A program made the translations under genes and the position numbers. DNA of 64,000 nt, taken from the NCBI GenBank assembly GCA_041396685.1, contig JAWKYD010000011.1:172730-236729 (forward strand), in the 5' to 3' direction. Shown here piece by piece: positions 45,056-53,381 of this stretch; the stretch's first letter is position 1; each line of letters opens with the position of its first letter. Under the pieces are notes generated by a model. It did no database searches. It was not told the origin of the DNA and saw nothing but the letters and a program-made list of their open reading frames with translations. The stretch comes from JAUIAI01 sp041396685. GTDB lineage: Bacteria; Pseudomonadota; Gammaproteobacteria; Burkholderiales; Burkholderiaceae_E.

Positions 45056-45354
45056 ACACCAATGGAGCCGGCAATCCCTCGGAACGACTGGGCCTGGCCG
45101 CGCGAAGGCCGACTTGTACCGTCAGGACTACCGACACTTTGATGAGGTCCAGCATTGGCGCGGGTTTCCGGGCGATTTGCGCGGGATGCACGTTTCGAGA
45201 TCTATCGAGGTCTATCGGGCTTGGCGAGGGGTTGATCGGGAGTGTCGTCCCCTGCAGGAGAGCCATCGGCTCTGCCTGGGAGACTACCGTCACCACCGCG
45301 CGTAAGTCATTGTCGCATCAGATCTTTCAGGCGGATCTTTTACCGTCGACGTGC
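45056..45354. other. Gene-poor junction, possible left edge of acquired DNA
   Basis: About 300 bases between feoA and the toxin gene contain no convincing gene. An 84-residue leftward open frame (45042-45296) overlaps feoA and resembles nothing known. A short hairpin ACCGGCAAAGGCCGGT lies just inside feoA at 45018-45033. Housekeeping genes end here and accessory genes begin, so an insertion boundary may lie within, but no tRNA or direct-repeat att site was seen. Confidence 0.35.
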
Positions 45355-46272
45355 TCAAGCGCTCTCCTCCCGTGACCACGGCCCACCAGCCGTCCACCGA
45401 CCACGAAGCGGTGAATTGCTCGCTGCGGCCTCGACGATCGGCAGCAGGAAACGCCCCAGCGCCGCGATGACGTCGTGCAACGCGAGTCCTTCCAGCCGAT
45501 TCCTGCTTAGGAATGCCAGCCACTGCGCATCCTTCTGCGCATCTTGCGCGAACGCGTCAGTGAGTCCTAGGGGAGCCGATCCGGACATGCTCGTAGCGCG
45601 CCGATCGAACGTTGCCCGTACAGCACGGCGCAGGATGTCTGCGTCGAAGTCGGCATACCGCGCGAGCACCCAGAGATCGAAGTAGTCCTTCATCCGGCTG
45701 TTTGCCATACCAAGCGACGTGAGCGCCTCAAGCTTTTCAGCCACAACCGTGTACCTCGGGTAGGCCCGAAGCTTCGGTGCAGCGAACTCCGGCAGCATCA
45801 CCGGGTACTCGACATCATCTGGATCCGGTGTCACGGCATCGCCGAAGCCGATGTCGACCTGAATCTGGCAGCGGGCTCCATCGATCGAGCCCAGGAGGCC
45901 GACGCGCACCCCCGCATAGTTCGCATCCTTGCGGATCTCCGTTGCACGCACCGTGTCGGGGTCGAAGGTCACGCCGTCGTCCTCGGCGATGGCACTGATC
46001 TCCTTAAACGTGCTCTCCATGAGCGACAGCTCGCCCGACCCGAACCCCAGGAGGTCGATATCCCTGGTCGGCCGATGCGGCACGTCGAACCACAGATCGA
46101 AAAGCAACGCGCCCTTCAGCAAGAAGTGGTCCGCGTGGCTGGAGACGCCTATCCGGTACAGAAGGCGTTCGATTGCATACCTCGTCAACACCAGGCTGAA
46201 GTCCTGCCGGGTCCCGCGCGCGCGGGCGAGAAGGCGCGCACGCACCGACGCGCCGACATTTCGCCCTGTCAC
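45355..46272 (-). CDS. abiEii: AbiEii-type nucleotidyltransferase toxin
   Basis: A 305-residue nucleotidyltransferase-fold toxin. The LLKGA motif (Lys53) is followed by the metal-binding DID (Asp71 and Asp73) in TRDIDLLGFG, as in AbiEii/AbiGii toxins that modify tRNA or otherwise block growth. A conserved KDYFDLWVLAR segment follows near residue 195. The GTG at 46272 overlaps the antitoxin stop (GTGA). Such pairs stop phage spread through growth arrest and are neutralised by the AbiEi partner encoded just upstream. Confidence 0.88.
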   Translation of the reverse strand: MTGRNVGASVRARLLARARGTRQDFSLVLTRYAIERLLYRIGVSSHADHFLLKGALLFDLWFDVPHRPTRDIDLLGFGSGELSLMESTFKEISAIAEDDGVTFDPDTVRATEIRKDANYAGVRVGLLGSIDGARCQIQVDIGFGDAVTPDPDDVEYPVMLPEFAAPKLRAYPRYTVVAEKLEALTSLGMANSRMKDYFDLWVLARYADFDADILRRAVRATFDRRATSMSGSAPLGLTDAFAQDAQKDAQWLAFLSRNRLEGLALHDVIAALGRFLLPIVEAAASNSPLRGRWTAGGPWSREESA

Positions 46273-46868
46273 GACAGGCTCTCCAGATAGGGGCGCATCA
46301 CGTTGGCGACCCGGCACTGAACCGCGTAGCGCCAGAGATCGTCCATGGTCACCCTCCGCGCAGCCCAGGCTTCGCGCAGGGCTTCCAGGGCCACATCCAG
46401 ACCGATCTTGTTGCGAAACTTGAAGCAGTCGGCGACGGTGCGTGCCACGCTGGTCATGCGGACCACGACGCCATCGATCGGGTGCTCTTCGATACCGTCA
46501 GTCAGGCCGACACCCGAGAAGCGAACGACCCGCAGCGGGGGGTAGTCGATCCTGGGCGCGCGCGACTTGTTCGGGATGGCCACCCAGAGCTCGAACGGAG
46601 ACTGGGTCGTCAGGCCGTGCACTCGCAGCGCAGAGAGCAGGCAGACGAGGGCCTGCGGGTGCTTGCGGGCGACCTCGGCCATGGAGCCATGTTCTGACGC
46701 AGGCCGACCGGGGGTCGCATACAGACCCCGCCCGACGCGTTCAAGGCGCCCCTGACGGACCAGCCTCGTGAGGGCGACACGCGGCAGAGACCATTCATCC
46801 AGGTCGCGAGGCCGGATCAGACCCTGGTTGGCCGCGAGGGCCAGTATTCGCTGATGGTTGGAGTCCAC
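46269..46868 (-). CDS. abiEi: AbiEi-family antitoxin/transcriptional regulator
   Basis: A 199-residue protein. The N-terminal winged helix-turn-helix (ILALAANQGLIRPRDLDE, then LPRVALTRLVRQGRLERVGRGLY) is typical of the AbiEi antitoxin; the C-terminal half contains the antitoxin domain and ends at NVMRPYLESLS. It represses its own operon and neutralises AbiEii in known systems. The GTG at 46868 gives this length; the frame stays open upstream but without homology. A perfect TTGACA lies about 30 bases before the start, but no clear -10 follows. Confidence 0.85.
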   Translation of the reverse strand: MDSNHQRILALAANQGLIRPRDLDEWSLPRVALTRLVRQGRLERVGRGLYATPGRPASEHGSMAEVARKHPQALVCLLSALRVHGLTTQSPFELWVAIPNKSRAPRIDYPPLRVVRFSGVGLTDGIEEHPIDGVVVRMTSVARTVADCFKFRNKIGLDVALEALREAWAARRVTMDDLWRYAVQCRVANVMRPYLESLS

Positions 46869-46947
46869 GGGGTCATGATGTTCCGTTTTGCCGGTATTTG
46901 TCAATCTTAACCTGCATATCGGAACGTCGAGTCGATCGAAATCCGAT

Positions 46948-47940
46948 TCACCACGGCAGGTGCTCCTCAAGCTCCGCCAGCGCCTGCTGCACCCGATCGT
47001 CGGCATCGCTCTGCAGGCTGAGCACCAGCGACAGCGGATCGACCAGCGCAGTGCCCGGCACCAAGGCGGGGCTGTAGTTCCACAGCTCCAGTTGTATGGC
47101 ACCGGGCTCGGCCTCAGGCACCGGCTTGACGCCCTGCTGGGAGGCAAGCCTCCATTGCGAGGGGCCGAGCGCATAGGTCGGCCACGTTGGTTCCGCCAGC
47201 ATCGACTGCTGCGCCAATGCGCTGAGACCCGCAAGCCTGAACTCACGCACGGCAAGATCAGAAGTCGGCAGCGCCCAGACCCGGCGTTTGACCGGGTTGC
47301 GCAGCAGGGGCTTGATGTGTCCCCAGAGCGCAGGGGCTGTGCCCTCGGCCCTCAGCCGCCGAAGCTTGCCGACCATCTCGGAACTCGCGATGCCGGCAGC
47401 CACCACATCCCGCGCGGCGCGCGAGGCGGTCATGGCGGTATAGCCGAGACGGCCGAGCACGTCGGCAGGCTCCCACTCTCCCCGCCAGGGCCTGCCCAAC
47501 AGCACGGCGATCAGCATGGCCTGCGCAGCCGGGCTGATCTCCCTCTGGGCCTGCGCCGCCGGCTTGCGAAAGTACTCCCGCAGATCCACGCCAAGATCGG
47601 GCAGGTAGAGCTGGTTGCCAGGTACGACGAAGGGCACCTTCTGCTCGATGAGCCGCTTGCGCTCGTAGGAGGCCAGTGTCCCCGTGGCATACAGAACCGG
47701 GAGCCCGCTCCCCTCGCGGATCCTGTCGATCTGGGCGCGGATGGTGGCAAGGCCAGGGCGATCGGCCCGCTTGTCGATGGCCAGCAGGACGGGGCGACCC
47801 AGCATCGTCAGAGCCTTCAGGTCGAAGGCATCCACAAGGAAGTACGGCAAGCTGGGCGCGCCCGACCAGGGGGCGCTCGGAGCGTCGATTCCGAGCGTGT
47901 CCTTCAAGTACGCGCGAATGGCGGCATCGAGGTCAGTCAC
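46948..47940 (-). CDS. Helix-turn-helix protein of the MarR-like/AbiEi-associated type
   Basis: A 330-residue protein. The middle WRGEWEPADVLGRLGYTAMTASRAARDVV has the look of a MarR-like helix-turn-helix (about residues 170-200). VPFVVPGNQLYLPDLGVDLREYFR and DPLSLVLSL near the end recur in proteins found beside AbiEii-like genes, from memory of such neighbourhoods. The GTG at 47940 has GGGGA before it; an ATG at 47979 is possible. It is upstream of, and codirectional with, the abiE pair, and divergent from fic, so it may regulate both. Confidence 0.6.
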   Translation of the reverse strand: MTDLDAAIRAYLKDTLGIDAPSAPWSGAPSLPYFLVDAFDLKALTMLGRPVLLAIDKRADRPGLATIRAQIDRIREGSGLPVLYATGTLASYERKRLIEQKVPFVVPGNQLYLPDLGVDLREYFRKPAAQAQREISPAAQAMLIAVLLGRPWRGEWEPADVLGRLGYTAMTASRAARDVVAAGIASSEMVGKLRRLRAEGTAPALWGHIKPLLRNPVKRRVWALPTSDLAVREFRLAGLSALAQQSMLAEPTWPTYALGPSQWRLASQQGVKPVPEAEPGAIQLELWNYSPALVPGTALVDPLSLVLSLQSDADDRVQQALAELEEHLPW

Positions 47941-48129
47941 AGGTCCCCACACGAACACAGCGCCACCGCAGTTTAACATCGGCGCTGTTATCGTGCAGAT
48001 CGACGTTATATTTGTTCACCCCGATGATCTGAAGTTCGACACCACCGCTATGACCTGCGTTTCATCTCGCACATGAAGACGCGACAAATGGACTTTTCAT
48101 AGCTAATTTACTGGCATACAATCTCGCAC
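47941..48129. promoter_or_regulatory. AT-rich divergent control region between the HTH gene and fic
   Basis: An inverted repeat TAACA-N7-TGTTA is at 47974-47990. The 14-base unit ATCTCGCAC(A/G)TGAA occurs at 48064-48077 and 48121-48134, the second covering the fic start. TTTTCA (48094-48099) and TACAAT (48117-48122), 17 bases apart, form a promoter whose start point would fall about at the fic GTG, implying a leaderless message. Confidence 0.45.
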
Positions 48130-49431
48130 GTGAACCCGCAGATCATCCCGCAGTACGACTCCCCGCACCAGTTCGAGCCGCTAATGCCTGCGGAGCCCAT
48201 GCTCGCGCCCTTGCTGGAGAAGGCCGGCGACCTGATGCGCAAGGCCACGGCCCTCGGGGCAGCCTCCGGCAGGACGGCGCAAACCGAACTGCGCAAGCTC
48301 CTGCGCAGCATGAACTCGTACTACACCAACCGGATCGAGGGCGAGCACACCCGCCCCAGCGACATCGAGCGCGCGCTGCAGCAGGACTTTTCCGCCAACG
48401 CCGACCTCGCGCGCAAGCAGCGTCTGGCAGTCGCCCACATCCGCACCGAAGCCCTGTGCGAAGGTCAAGTCGACCGCAAGCTCGAGACCGACGGCCCAGA
48501 AGCCGCCAGATGGCTCTATTCGCCTGAAGCACTGATCTGGCTGCACAGGGAGCTGTTCCGCGACCTTCCTGAGGACGACCTGCGGCTGGCCGATGGCAGC
48601 ACCCTGGTGCCCGGCGAGCTGCGCCAGCGCGGTGTGGCGGTCGGCCGGCACGAGGCGCCGACGGCGCAGTCGCTGCCCCGATTCATCGAGCGCTGGCAGC
48701 AGGTGTACGGCAGCATCCGGCGGGGGGAAGCTTCCGTCGTCGCTCTGGCTGCTGCGCACCATCGGCTGGCGTGGACACACCCCTTCCTGGACGGAAATGG
48801 CCGGGTCACCCGGCTGCACACCCACCTGCTCCTGCATGCCTGGGGCCTCACGGGTGGTCTGTGGTCCCCCTTGCGGGGATACGCGCGAGCCGAATCGAAC
48901 TACAAAGCCCTGCTGCAGGCTGCCGACGAGCACCGTCGCGGAGATCTCGACGGACGGGGTAACCTCACCCAGGCTGGGCTGGTGCAGTGGATCGAGTACA
49001 CCCTGGATGTGTGCCTCGACCAGGTCGAGTTCATGGCCCGGCAACTCGATGTGCAGGGCATGCAGGACCGCATCCGCGCGGCCCTCGCCTACGAGACGGC
49101 TGCGGTGAAGTCAGGGGTTCGGGAGGAGGCGCTGCTTCCCCTGCACTACCTCTTCGCCACGCAAGGCGAACTCGGACGCGCGCAGTTCAAGGCCATGACC
49201 GGCCTGGGCGAGCGCGTGGCCACCGCCACGCTGTCAGCGCTGCTCGCTCGCGGGTTTCTCACCACGGACTCCCCTTACGGGAGCCTGCGGTTTGGCATCC
49301 CACGTCATGCGCTTCGCTTCTACTTCCCCGCCTTGTGGCCGGAGGCGGAGCAGGATCAGGATCTGCTCGATGGCGAGGTCGGGCTGGCTGCCGTGCCTCG
49401 CGGCACATCGCGACGCAGTTCCCCGGTCTGA
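48130..49431 (+). CDS. Fic-domain protein (AMPylase/adenylyltransferase type)
   Basis: A 433-residue Fic protein. The catalytic loop HPFLDGNGR puts His217 as the base; an N-terminal inhibitory helix motif TNRIEG (residues 66-71, S/TxxxE-G type) marks it as a class II, self-inhibited enzyme. A helical and winged-helix-like C-terminus follows. Fic enzymes add AMP to proteins and can be toxic. Start is GTG at 48130 with no ribosome-binding site, fitting a leaderless message. Divergent from the HTH-AbiEi-AbiEii genes, it probably belongs to a defence-type island. Confidence 0.9.
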   Translation: MNPQIIPQYDSPHQFEPLMPAEPMLAPLLEKAGDLMRKATALGAASGRTAQTELRKLLRSMNSYYTNRIEGEHTRPSDIERALQQDFSANADLARKQRLAVAHIRTEALCEGQVDRKLETDGPEAARWLYSPEALIWLHRELFRDLPEDDLRLADGSTLVPGELRQRGVAVGRHEAPTAQSLPRFIERWQQVYGSIRRGEASVVALAAAHHRLAWTHPFLDGNGRVTRLHTHLLLHAWGLTGGLWSPLRGYARAESNYKALLQAADEHRRGDLDGRGNLTQAGLVQWIEYTLDVCLDQVEFMARQLDVQGMQDRIRAALAYETAAVKSGVREEALLPLHYLFATQGELGRAQFKAMTGLGERVATATLSALLARGFLTTDSPYGSLRFGIPRHALRFYFPALWPEAEQDQDLLDGEVGLAAVPRGTSRRSSPV

Positions 49432-49550
49432 CGCGATCGGAGCGCCGACCACCCGTCGCACACCTTCGACTACGATTTTTCACACCCAAGGGCAACTCCC
49501 GGAGATCGCTGCGCGCCCTACCCCGTCCCCTCACGGAACCGGAGAGCGCC

Positions 49551-50687
49551 ATGCTGCCCATCCCCACACCCACTTCGCGGGAAGCCCTTTACCAGGAGCT
49601 GTGGACCCGCCCCATCCCCGAGCTCTTGAACCGCTACGGCGTGTGCGAGCTCACCTTCCTGACCACCTGCCGCCGGCTGCACCTGCCCGTGCCGGCCCGA
49701 CATCTCTGGCCACGGATCGCCGCGGGTGAGCGTTTCCAGCCGCCGCCGCTGAGTCCGTGGGAAGGCCGGCGGCCACCCGTCGGCCCCATCCCTCTGTCGG
49801 ATACCGAAATGGCGCGCCGGATGGCCGTGAAGGCGGCGGCGGCTGCCGCTCAGGAGCGCCAGCAGCCCATCACCGTCCCCGACCGACTGCTGGACCCTCA
49901 CCCCCTCGTCAAAGCCACCGCCACCACGCTCCGCCAGACCGGGAACACCGATCGCGTCGAGGGCACCCCGCCCGACGAGCTGGTCGGGGCGCTCGACATC
50001 CGCGTCTCGCGCGGGTGCCTCGACCGCGCCCTGCGGATCACAGACACGTTGCTCAAGGCACTGGCGCTCCATGGCATCACTGCCGGCATCGACCCGAAAA
50101 CTGGAACCACCCGATTGCACTCGGGAGACATCACGCTGACCCTGGCCATCAGCGAGCAGATCGTCGCCGCAGCGCGTCGCCCGCCCGGCCGGCGCACGAC
50201 CGTCGGCGACGCGGTCCCGGTTCGCCCGACCGCCATGTTGACGATCACCGTGCGCGGGTGGGTGCAACGCCAGTGGCACGACGCCACCAAGACGCCCCTG
50301 GAGCGCCGCCTGCGCGGCATCGTCATCGGCGTCGTCGAGCTGATCGAGGAACAGCGCCATCGGCAGGCCGAGCACCAGACCCGCGAGTCCGAGATGGAGG
50401 CCGCGCAGGCCCGCTACCAAGCCGCCGTCCGGCAACGGTCCGAGGAGGCGGAGCGGCTTCGAGGCCTGCTCCGGGATGCCGTCAAGCTCGAACGCGCCAA
50501 CCGCATCAGGGCACTGGCTTCGGCCGTCGAAGCGCAGGCGACCGCGCAAGGCACGCTCGACGACGACAAGCGCAACTGGCTCGATTGGGCCCGGGGCAAG
50601 GCCGACTGGATCGATCCCGTCACCAAGGCGGCCGATCCGGTGCTCGACGGGCCAGGACCCAAGCGGCCACAGCAATGGCGCGGGTGA
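49551..50687 (+). CDS. Hypothetical protein with N-terminal HTH-like segment and coiled coil
   Basis: A 378-residue protein. Residues 10-60, including REALYQELWTRPIPELLNRYG and TFLTTCRRLHLPVP, look like the helix-turn-helix lead that I recall from proteins of about 350-400 residues on mobile elements. The middle is beta-rich (TTRLHSGDITLTLAIS) and residues 275-340 form a long charged helix, probably a coiled coil. GGAG precedes the ATG at 49551. No catalytic motif is visible. It lies downstream of fic, on the same strand, by 119 bases. Function is unknown. Confidence 0.7.
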   Translation: MLPIPTPTSREALYQELWTRPIPELLNRYGVCELTFLTTCRRLHLPVPARHLWPRIAAGERFQPPPLSPWEGRRPPVGPIPLSDTEMARRMAVKAAAAAAQERQQPITVPDRLLDPHPLVKATATTLRQTGNTDRVEGTPPDELVGALDIRVSRGCLDRALRITDTLLKALALHGITAGIDPKTGTTRLHSGDITLTLAISEQIVAAARRPPGRRTTVGDAVPVRPTAMLTITVRGWVQRQWHDATKTPLERRLRGIVIGVVELIEEQRHRQAEHQTRESEMEAAQARYQAAVRQRSEEAERLRGLLRDAVKLERANRIRALASAVEAQATAQGTLDDDKRNWLDWARGKADWIDPVTKAADPVLDGPGPKRPQQWRG

Positions 50688-51168
50688 GCGGAGTCCTGAA
50701 TCCGATCGCCAAGGGTTTCGCATGCAGGTTACTCGGGTGCTCAACGCTTGGCGTTCCGCAGCCATACGCGCCTCCGGGATGGGCGGCACTGAAACGCGAT
50801 CAGGCTATCCCGGCCGATGGGTAGGCCGAACAACTTCCGAGGTCATGAGTCGCGCCAGTCCATCACGCGCCCGCAGGTCACTTTGGGCTCGACGAGTCGC
50901 CCACGCGCACGGTACCCGGCGAGCGCGATGACGCCGTCCGCCTCCTCTCGGGCAGCAACGCGAGCGGTTCGAGCGCATCGATGAACCGGGGCCCCGCTGC
51001 CAGTTTTCAGGCACCAAGCGCTGGCCTTCGGTTGAGGGTTTTCGGTTCAGCCCAAGCGTGCACGCCATAACCGACATGGGCGTTCCGCTTGCGACGACCC
51101 CGACATCGCCTCGGATGCGAATGGCACCGCCACCCGAAGGCTCGGTGCGACTGGACAGGCCTTAAAGG
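50688..51168. other. Gene-free stretch between the hypothetical protein and the globin gene
   Basis: About 480 bases show no convincing gene in any frame; the open frames are Arg/Pro-rich and without ribosome-binding sites. It may be a remnant of deleted coding DNA. No repeats or terminator were identified by eye. Confidence 0.5.
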
Positions 51169-51194
51169 TCGATGTACTATCGATCTTATAGATC
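51169..51194. promoter_or_regulatory. Candidate operator upstream of the globin gene
   Basis: Two perfect inverted repeats abut: TCGAT-GTACT-ATCGA (51169-51183) and GATCT-TAT-AGATC (51182-51194). Together the span 51171-51194 shows GATNTA-N12-TANATC symmetry, comparable to sites used by NO-sensing Rrf2 (NsrR) or CRP/FNR-type regulators. An nsrR-like gene lies 1.7 kb downstream on the same strand. Confidence 0.4.
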
Positions 51195-51227
51195 ACAAAG
51201 TCTCAGTTCGAATCCGCGGAGCATCAC

Positions 51228-51632
51228 TTGCCATCAATCGAGTCATTCACGGAGCGTGACATCGAGGATCTGGTCCACGACTTCTACGCCAGGATCAGAC
51301 GCGACGCAGCGCTGGGGCCGATCTTCGAGACCCACGTGGCGGACTGGGATCGGCATGAAGCGACGCTCGTCGACTTCTGGTCCTCGGTTCTTCTGCGAAC
51401 AGGCCGATTCGCCGGCGCTCCGATGCCACGCCACGCCGCACTTCCCGGACTTAGCGAGGGCTTGTTCGCCCACTGGCTGGAACTCTTTCGGCAGACGACC
51501 GACGATCACCCCAACCGAGCCCTGGGCGAACGCGCCTACGAGCTTGCCCAGCGGGTCGCACAGAGCCTGTGGCACGGCTACCAGATGCATCGGGCCGCCA
51601 GCCGCCGCATCCCGGACGCGAGCCATGTCTGA
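51228..51632 (+). CDS. Truncated haemoglobin, group III
   Basis: A 134-residue globin. It opens TERDIEDLVHDFYARIRRDAALGPIFE and carries a proximal histidine region in MPRHAALPGL and WHGYQMHR, matching the group III truncated-haemoglobin pattern, which binds O2 or NO. The TTG at 51228 has GGAG 6 bases before it. It heads a long rightward array and overlaps nnrS by 8 bases, so it is probably made with the NO-response proteins. Likely role is NO binding or dioxygenation. Confidence 0.85.
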   Translation: MPSIESFTERDIEDLVHDFYARIRRDAALGPIFETHVADWDRHEATLVDFWSSVLLRTGRFAGAPMPRHAALPGLSEGLFAHWLELFRQTTDDHPNRALGERAYELAQRVAQSLWHGYQMHRAASRRIPDASHV

Positions 51633-52866
51633 ACACACCCACAAGCGGTTTGTGCGTCGGATCGAACCGGTGTCGCCGCAGTGGGCGGCCTTCCTGGAGT
51701 TGGGTTTCCGCCCGCTCTACCTGGCTGGAACCTTGTGGGCCGCCACCTGTGTGGCGATCTGGATCCATGCACCAACAATGATCACGGGGACCTTGAGCGG
51801 CGTGGCCTGGCACGCACACGAGATGCTCTGGGGCTTCGTCGCCACCATCGGGGTCGGATTCCTGCTCACGGCCGGCACAAACTGGACTGGGCTGAACCCG
51901 CTGAAAGGCCAAGCGCTGGCTGCGCTGACGGGCCTGTGGCTGCTGGCACGTCTCGGCTATCTGTCGCCTCACCCGGCAGCCTTCTGGACCGCAGCGTTTT
52001 GCGAGTCAGTGTTTTTCGCCTGGGCCGCTCTCGCCCTGGCCCGCGTGATCCATGCCGCCCGCAGCCGTCGCAACTATGGCGTGCCCGCACTCGTCGTCGG
52101 ACTGGGCGCTGCCAACGTGCTCTACCTGGCCGCCGCATGGCAGGGAGACCAGGGTGTCCTGCTGGGGCGCTTCCACGCCGGGCTGCTGTGCATGGCGGTC
52201 CTTGCCATGCTCATCGCCCGACGGGTGATCCCGTTCTTCGCCGGCCGAGCTGTGCCGGGGCTTTCGCTTCCCATGCACACGAGCAGCGGGCAGTGGCAAC
52301 TGGTCGCGGGCGTGCTCGCGATCGCAGGGCTGCTCCTCGGCTGGTCAGCAGTCGCCGCCACCGCTCTCGCCGTTTCGGGTGCGCTGACCCTTTGGCACGT
52401 ATTCGCCTGGCGTCCGTGGGCTGTTCGTCACAACCCGCTGCTGTGGGTCCTCTACGTGGGTTATGCGGCACTCGGCATCGGGCTGCTCGTCGCCGCAGCG
52501 CACGAAGCTGGCTTCGCCCTGCGTGTGGCGTGGCCAGCGCACCTGATCGGAATGGCTGGGTTCGGCGTGCTGATCATCGGCATGGTGACGCGAACGGCGC
52601 TTGGCCACCTCGGCCGTCCGCTTCGGGCCGATCTCAGCATGCAGGTGAGCTACGTACTCGTGATCGCAGCTGCCGTCTTGCGCCTGGTGGCGCTGCCTCC
52701 CTCTGGCTTGACGGCCCCCTTTCTCTACGCCTCGAGCGCGGCGTGGATGCTCGCCTTCGCGGTCTACCTGTGGCGGTTCTTTCCGATGTTGATTCGCCCT
52801 CGCGCTGACTCGACGGCGGCCAAAGTGCCCGTGAACCCACAGTCGACCACCCGTGTCACCCCCTGA
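51625..52866 (+). CDS. nnrS: NnrS-family haem-copper membrane protein
   Basis: A 413-residue inner-membrane protein with about twelve helices. The FLELGFRPLYLAGTLWA start, WHAHEMLWGF, TAGTNWTG and IGMVTRTALGHLGRP blocks are NnrS hallmarks, including conserved histidines that bind haem and copper. NnrS relieves NO stress, probably by protecting iron-thiol complexes, and is usually NsrR-controlled. It overlaps the globin gene and is followed by nsrR, 13 bases on. Confidence 0.93.
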   Translation: MSEHTHKRFVRRIEPVSPQWAAFLELGFRPLYLAGTLWAATCVAIWIHAPTMITGTLSGVAWHAHEMLWGFVATIGVGFLLTAGTNWTGLNPLKGQALAALTGLWLLARLGYLSPHPAAFWTAAFCESVFFAWAALALARVIHAARSRRNYGVPALVVGLGAANVLYLAAAWQGDQGVLLGRFHAGLLCMAVLAMLIARRVIPFFAGRAVPGLSLPMHTSSGQWQLVAGVLAIAGLLLGWSAVAATALAVSGALTLWHVFAWRPWAVRHNPLLWVLYVGYAALGIGLLVAAAHEAGFALRVAWPAHLIGMAGFGVLIIGMVTRTALGHLGRPLRADLSMQVSYVLVIAAAVLRLVALPPSGLTAPFLYASSAAWMLAFAVYLWRFFPMLIRPRADSTAAKVPVNPQSTTRVTP

Positions 52867-52879
52867 GAGCCTCGAAGCC

Positions 52880-53338
52880 ATGCGCCTGACCGTTCTGACC
52901 GACTACGCGCTGCGCCTGCTCATCCAGGTCGCGCAGACACCTGAGCGTCTGTGCACGATCGCCGAGATCGCCGCGGCGCACGGCATCTCCGAATCCCACC
53001 TGATGAAGGTGACCCACCTGCTCGCTCAACACGGCTGGATTCAGACCCTCAGAGGCAAGGGAGGCGGCATGCGCCTGGCCATGCCACCTTCCCAGATCAA
53101 CCTCGGAGAAGTGGTGCGCAGCATGGAAACCGACTTCTTCCTGGTCGAGTGCTTTTCCACGGGCAGCACGTGCGTGCTCACGAATCGGTGCCAGCTCGCC
53201 GGCGCCCTCGATGGTGCCCTGCAAGCCTTCTTTTCCCACCTGGACGGGTTCACGCTGGCGGACATCCTGCCTCGTCCCGCAAAGGCGCCGCAGGGTCGAG
53301 TCGTCCGCGTCCCGGTCCGTTCCCGGAGTGCGACATGA
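52880..53338 (+). CDS. nsrR: NsrR-type Rrf2 repressor (NO-sensing Fe-S regulator)
   Basis: A 152-residue Rrf2-family regulator. The opening MRLTVLTDYALRLL with Asp8 and the winged helix (ESHLMKVTHLLAQHGWIQTLRGKGGG) match NsrR. The Fe-S ligands are Cys91, Cys98 and Cys104, close to Cys91, Cys96 and Cys102 of E. coli NsrR. NO destroys the cluster and releases its operators. The ATG at 52880 is chosen over GTG 52853 because homologues start here. It most likely controls the globin-nnrS-oxidase array. Confidence 0.88.
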   Translation: MRLTVLTDYALRLLIQVAQTPERLCTIAEIAAAHGISESHLMKVTHLLAQHGWIQTLRGKGGGMRLAMPPSQINLGEVVRSMETDFFLVECFSTGSTCVLTNRCQLAGALDGALQAFFSHLDGFTLADILPRPAKAPQGRVVRVPVRSRSAT

Positions 53339-53381
53339 GGCAAGCGCGGCATCCCTTCATCCTCGCCACAGGAAGACCTTC

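Noticed and set aside
45042..45296. An 84-residue leftward frame next to feoA
   Set aside because: It overlaps feoA, has no ribosome-binding site and resembles no family; only a low-weight mention is made in the junction entry.
50805..51077. A 90-residue leftward frame in the gene-free stretch
   Set aside because: The product is Arg/Pro-rich and looks like translated non-coding GC-rich DNA.
51200..51222. A tRNA-like T-loop (GTTCGAATCC) upstream of the globin gene
   Set aside because: The flanking bases do not form a T-stem, and no acceptor or anticodon arms could be matched; it lies in an untranslated leader.
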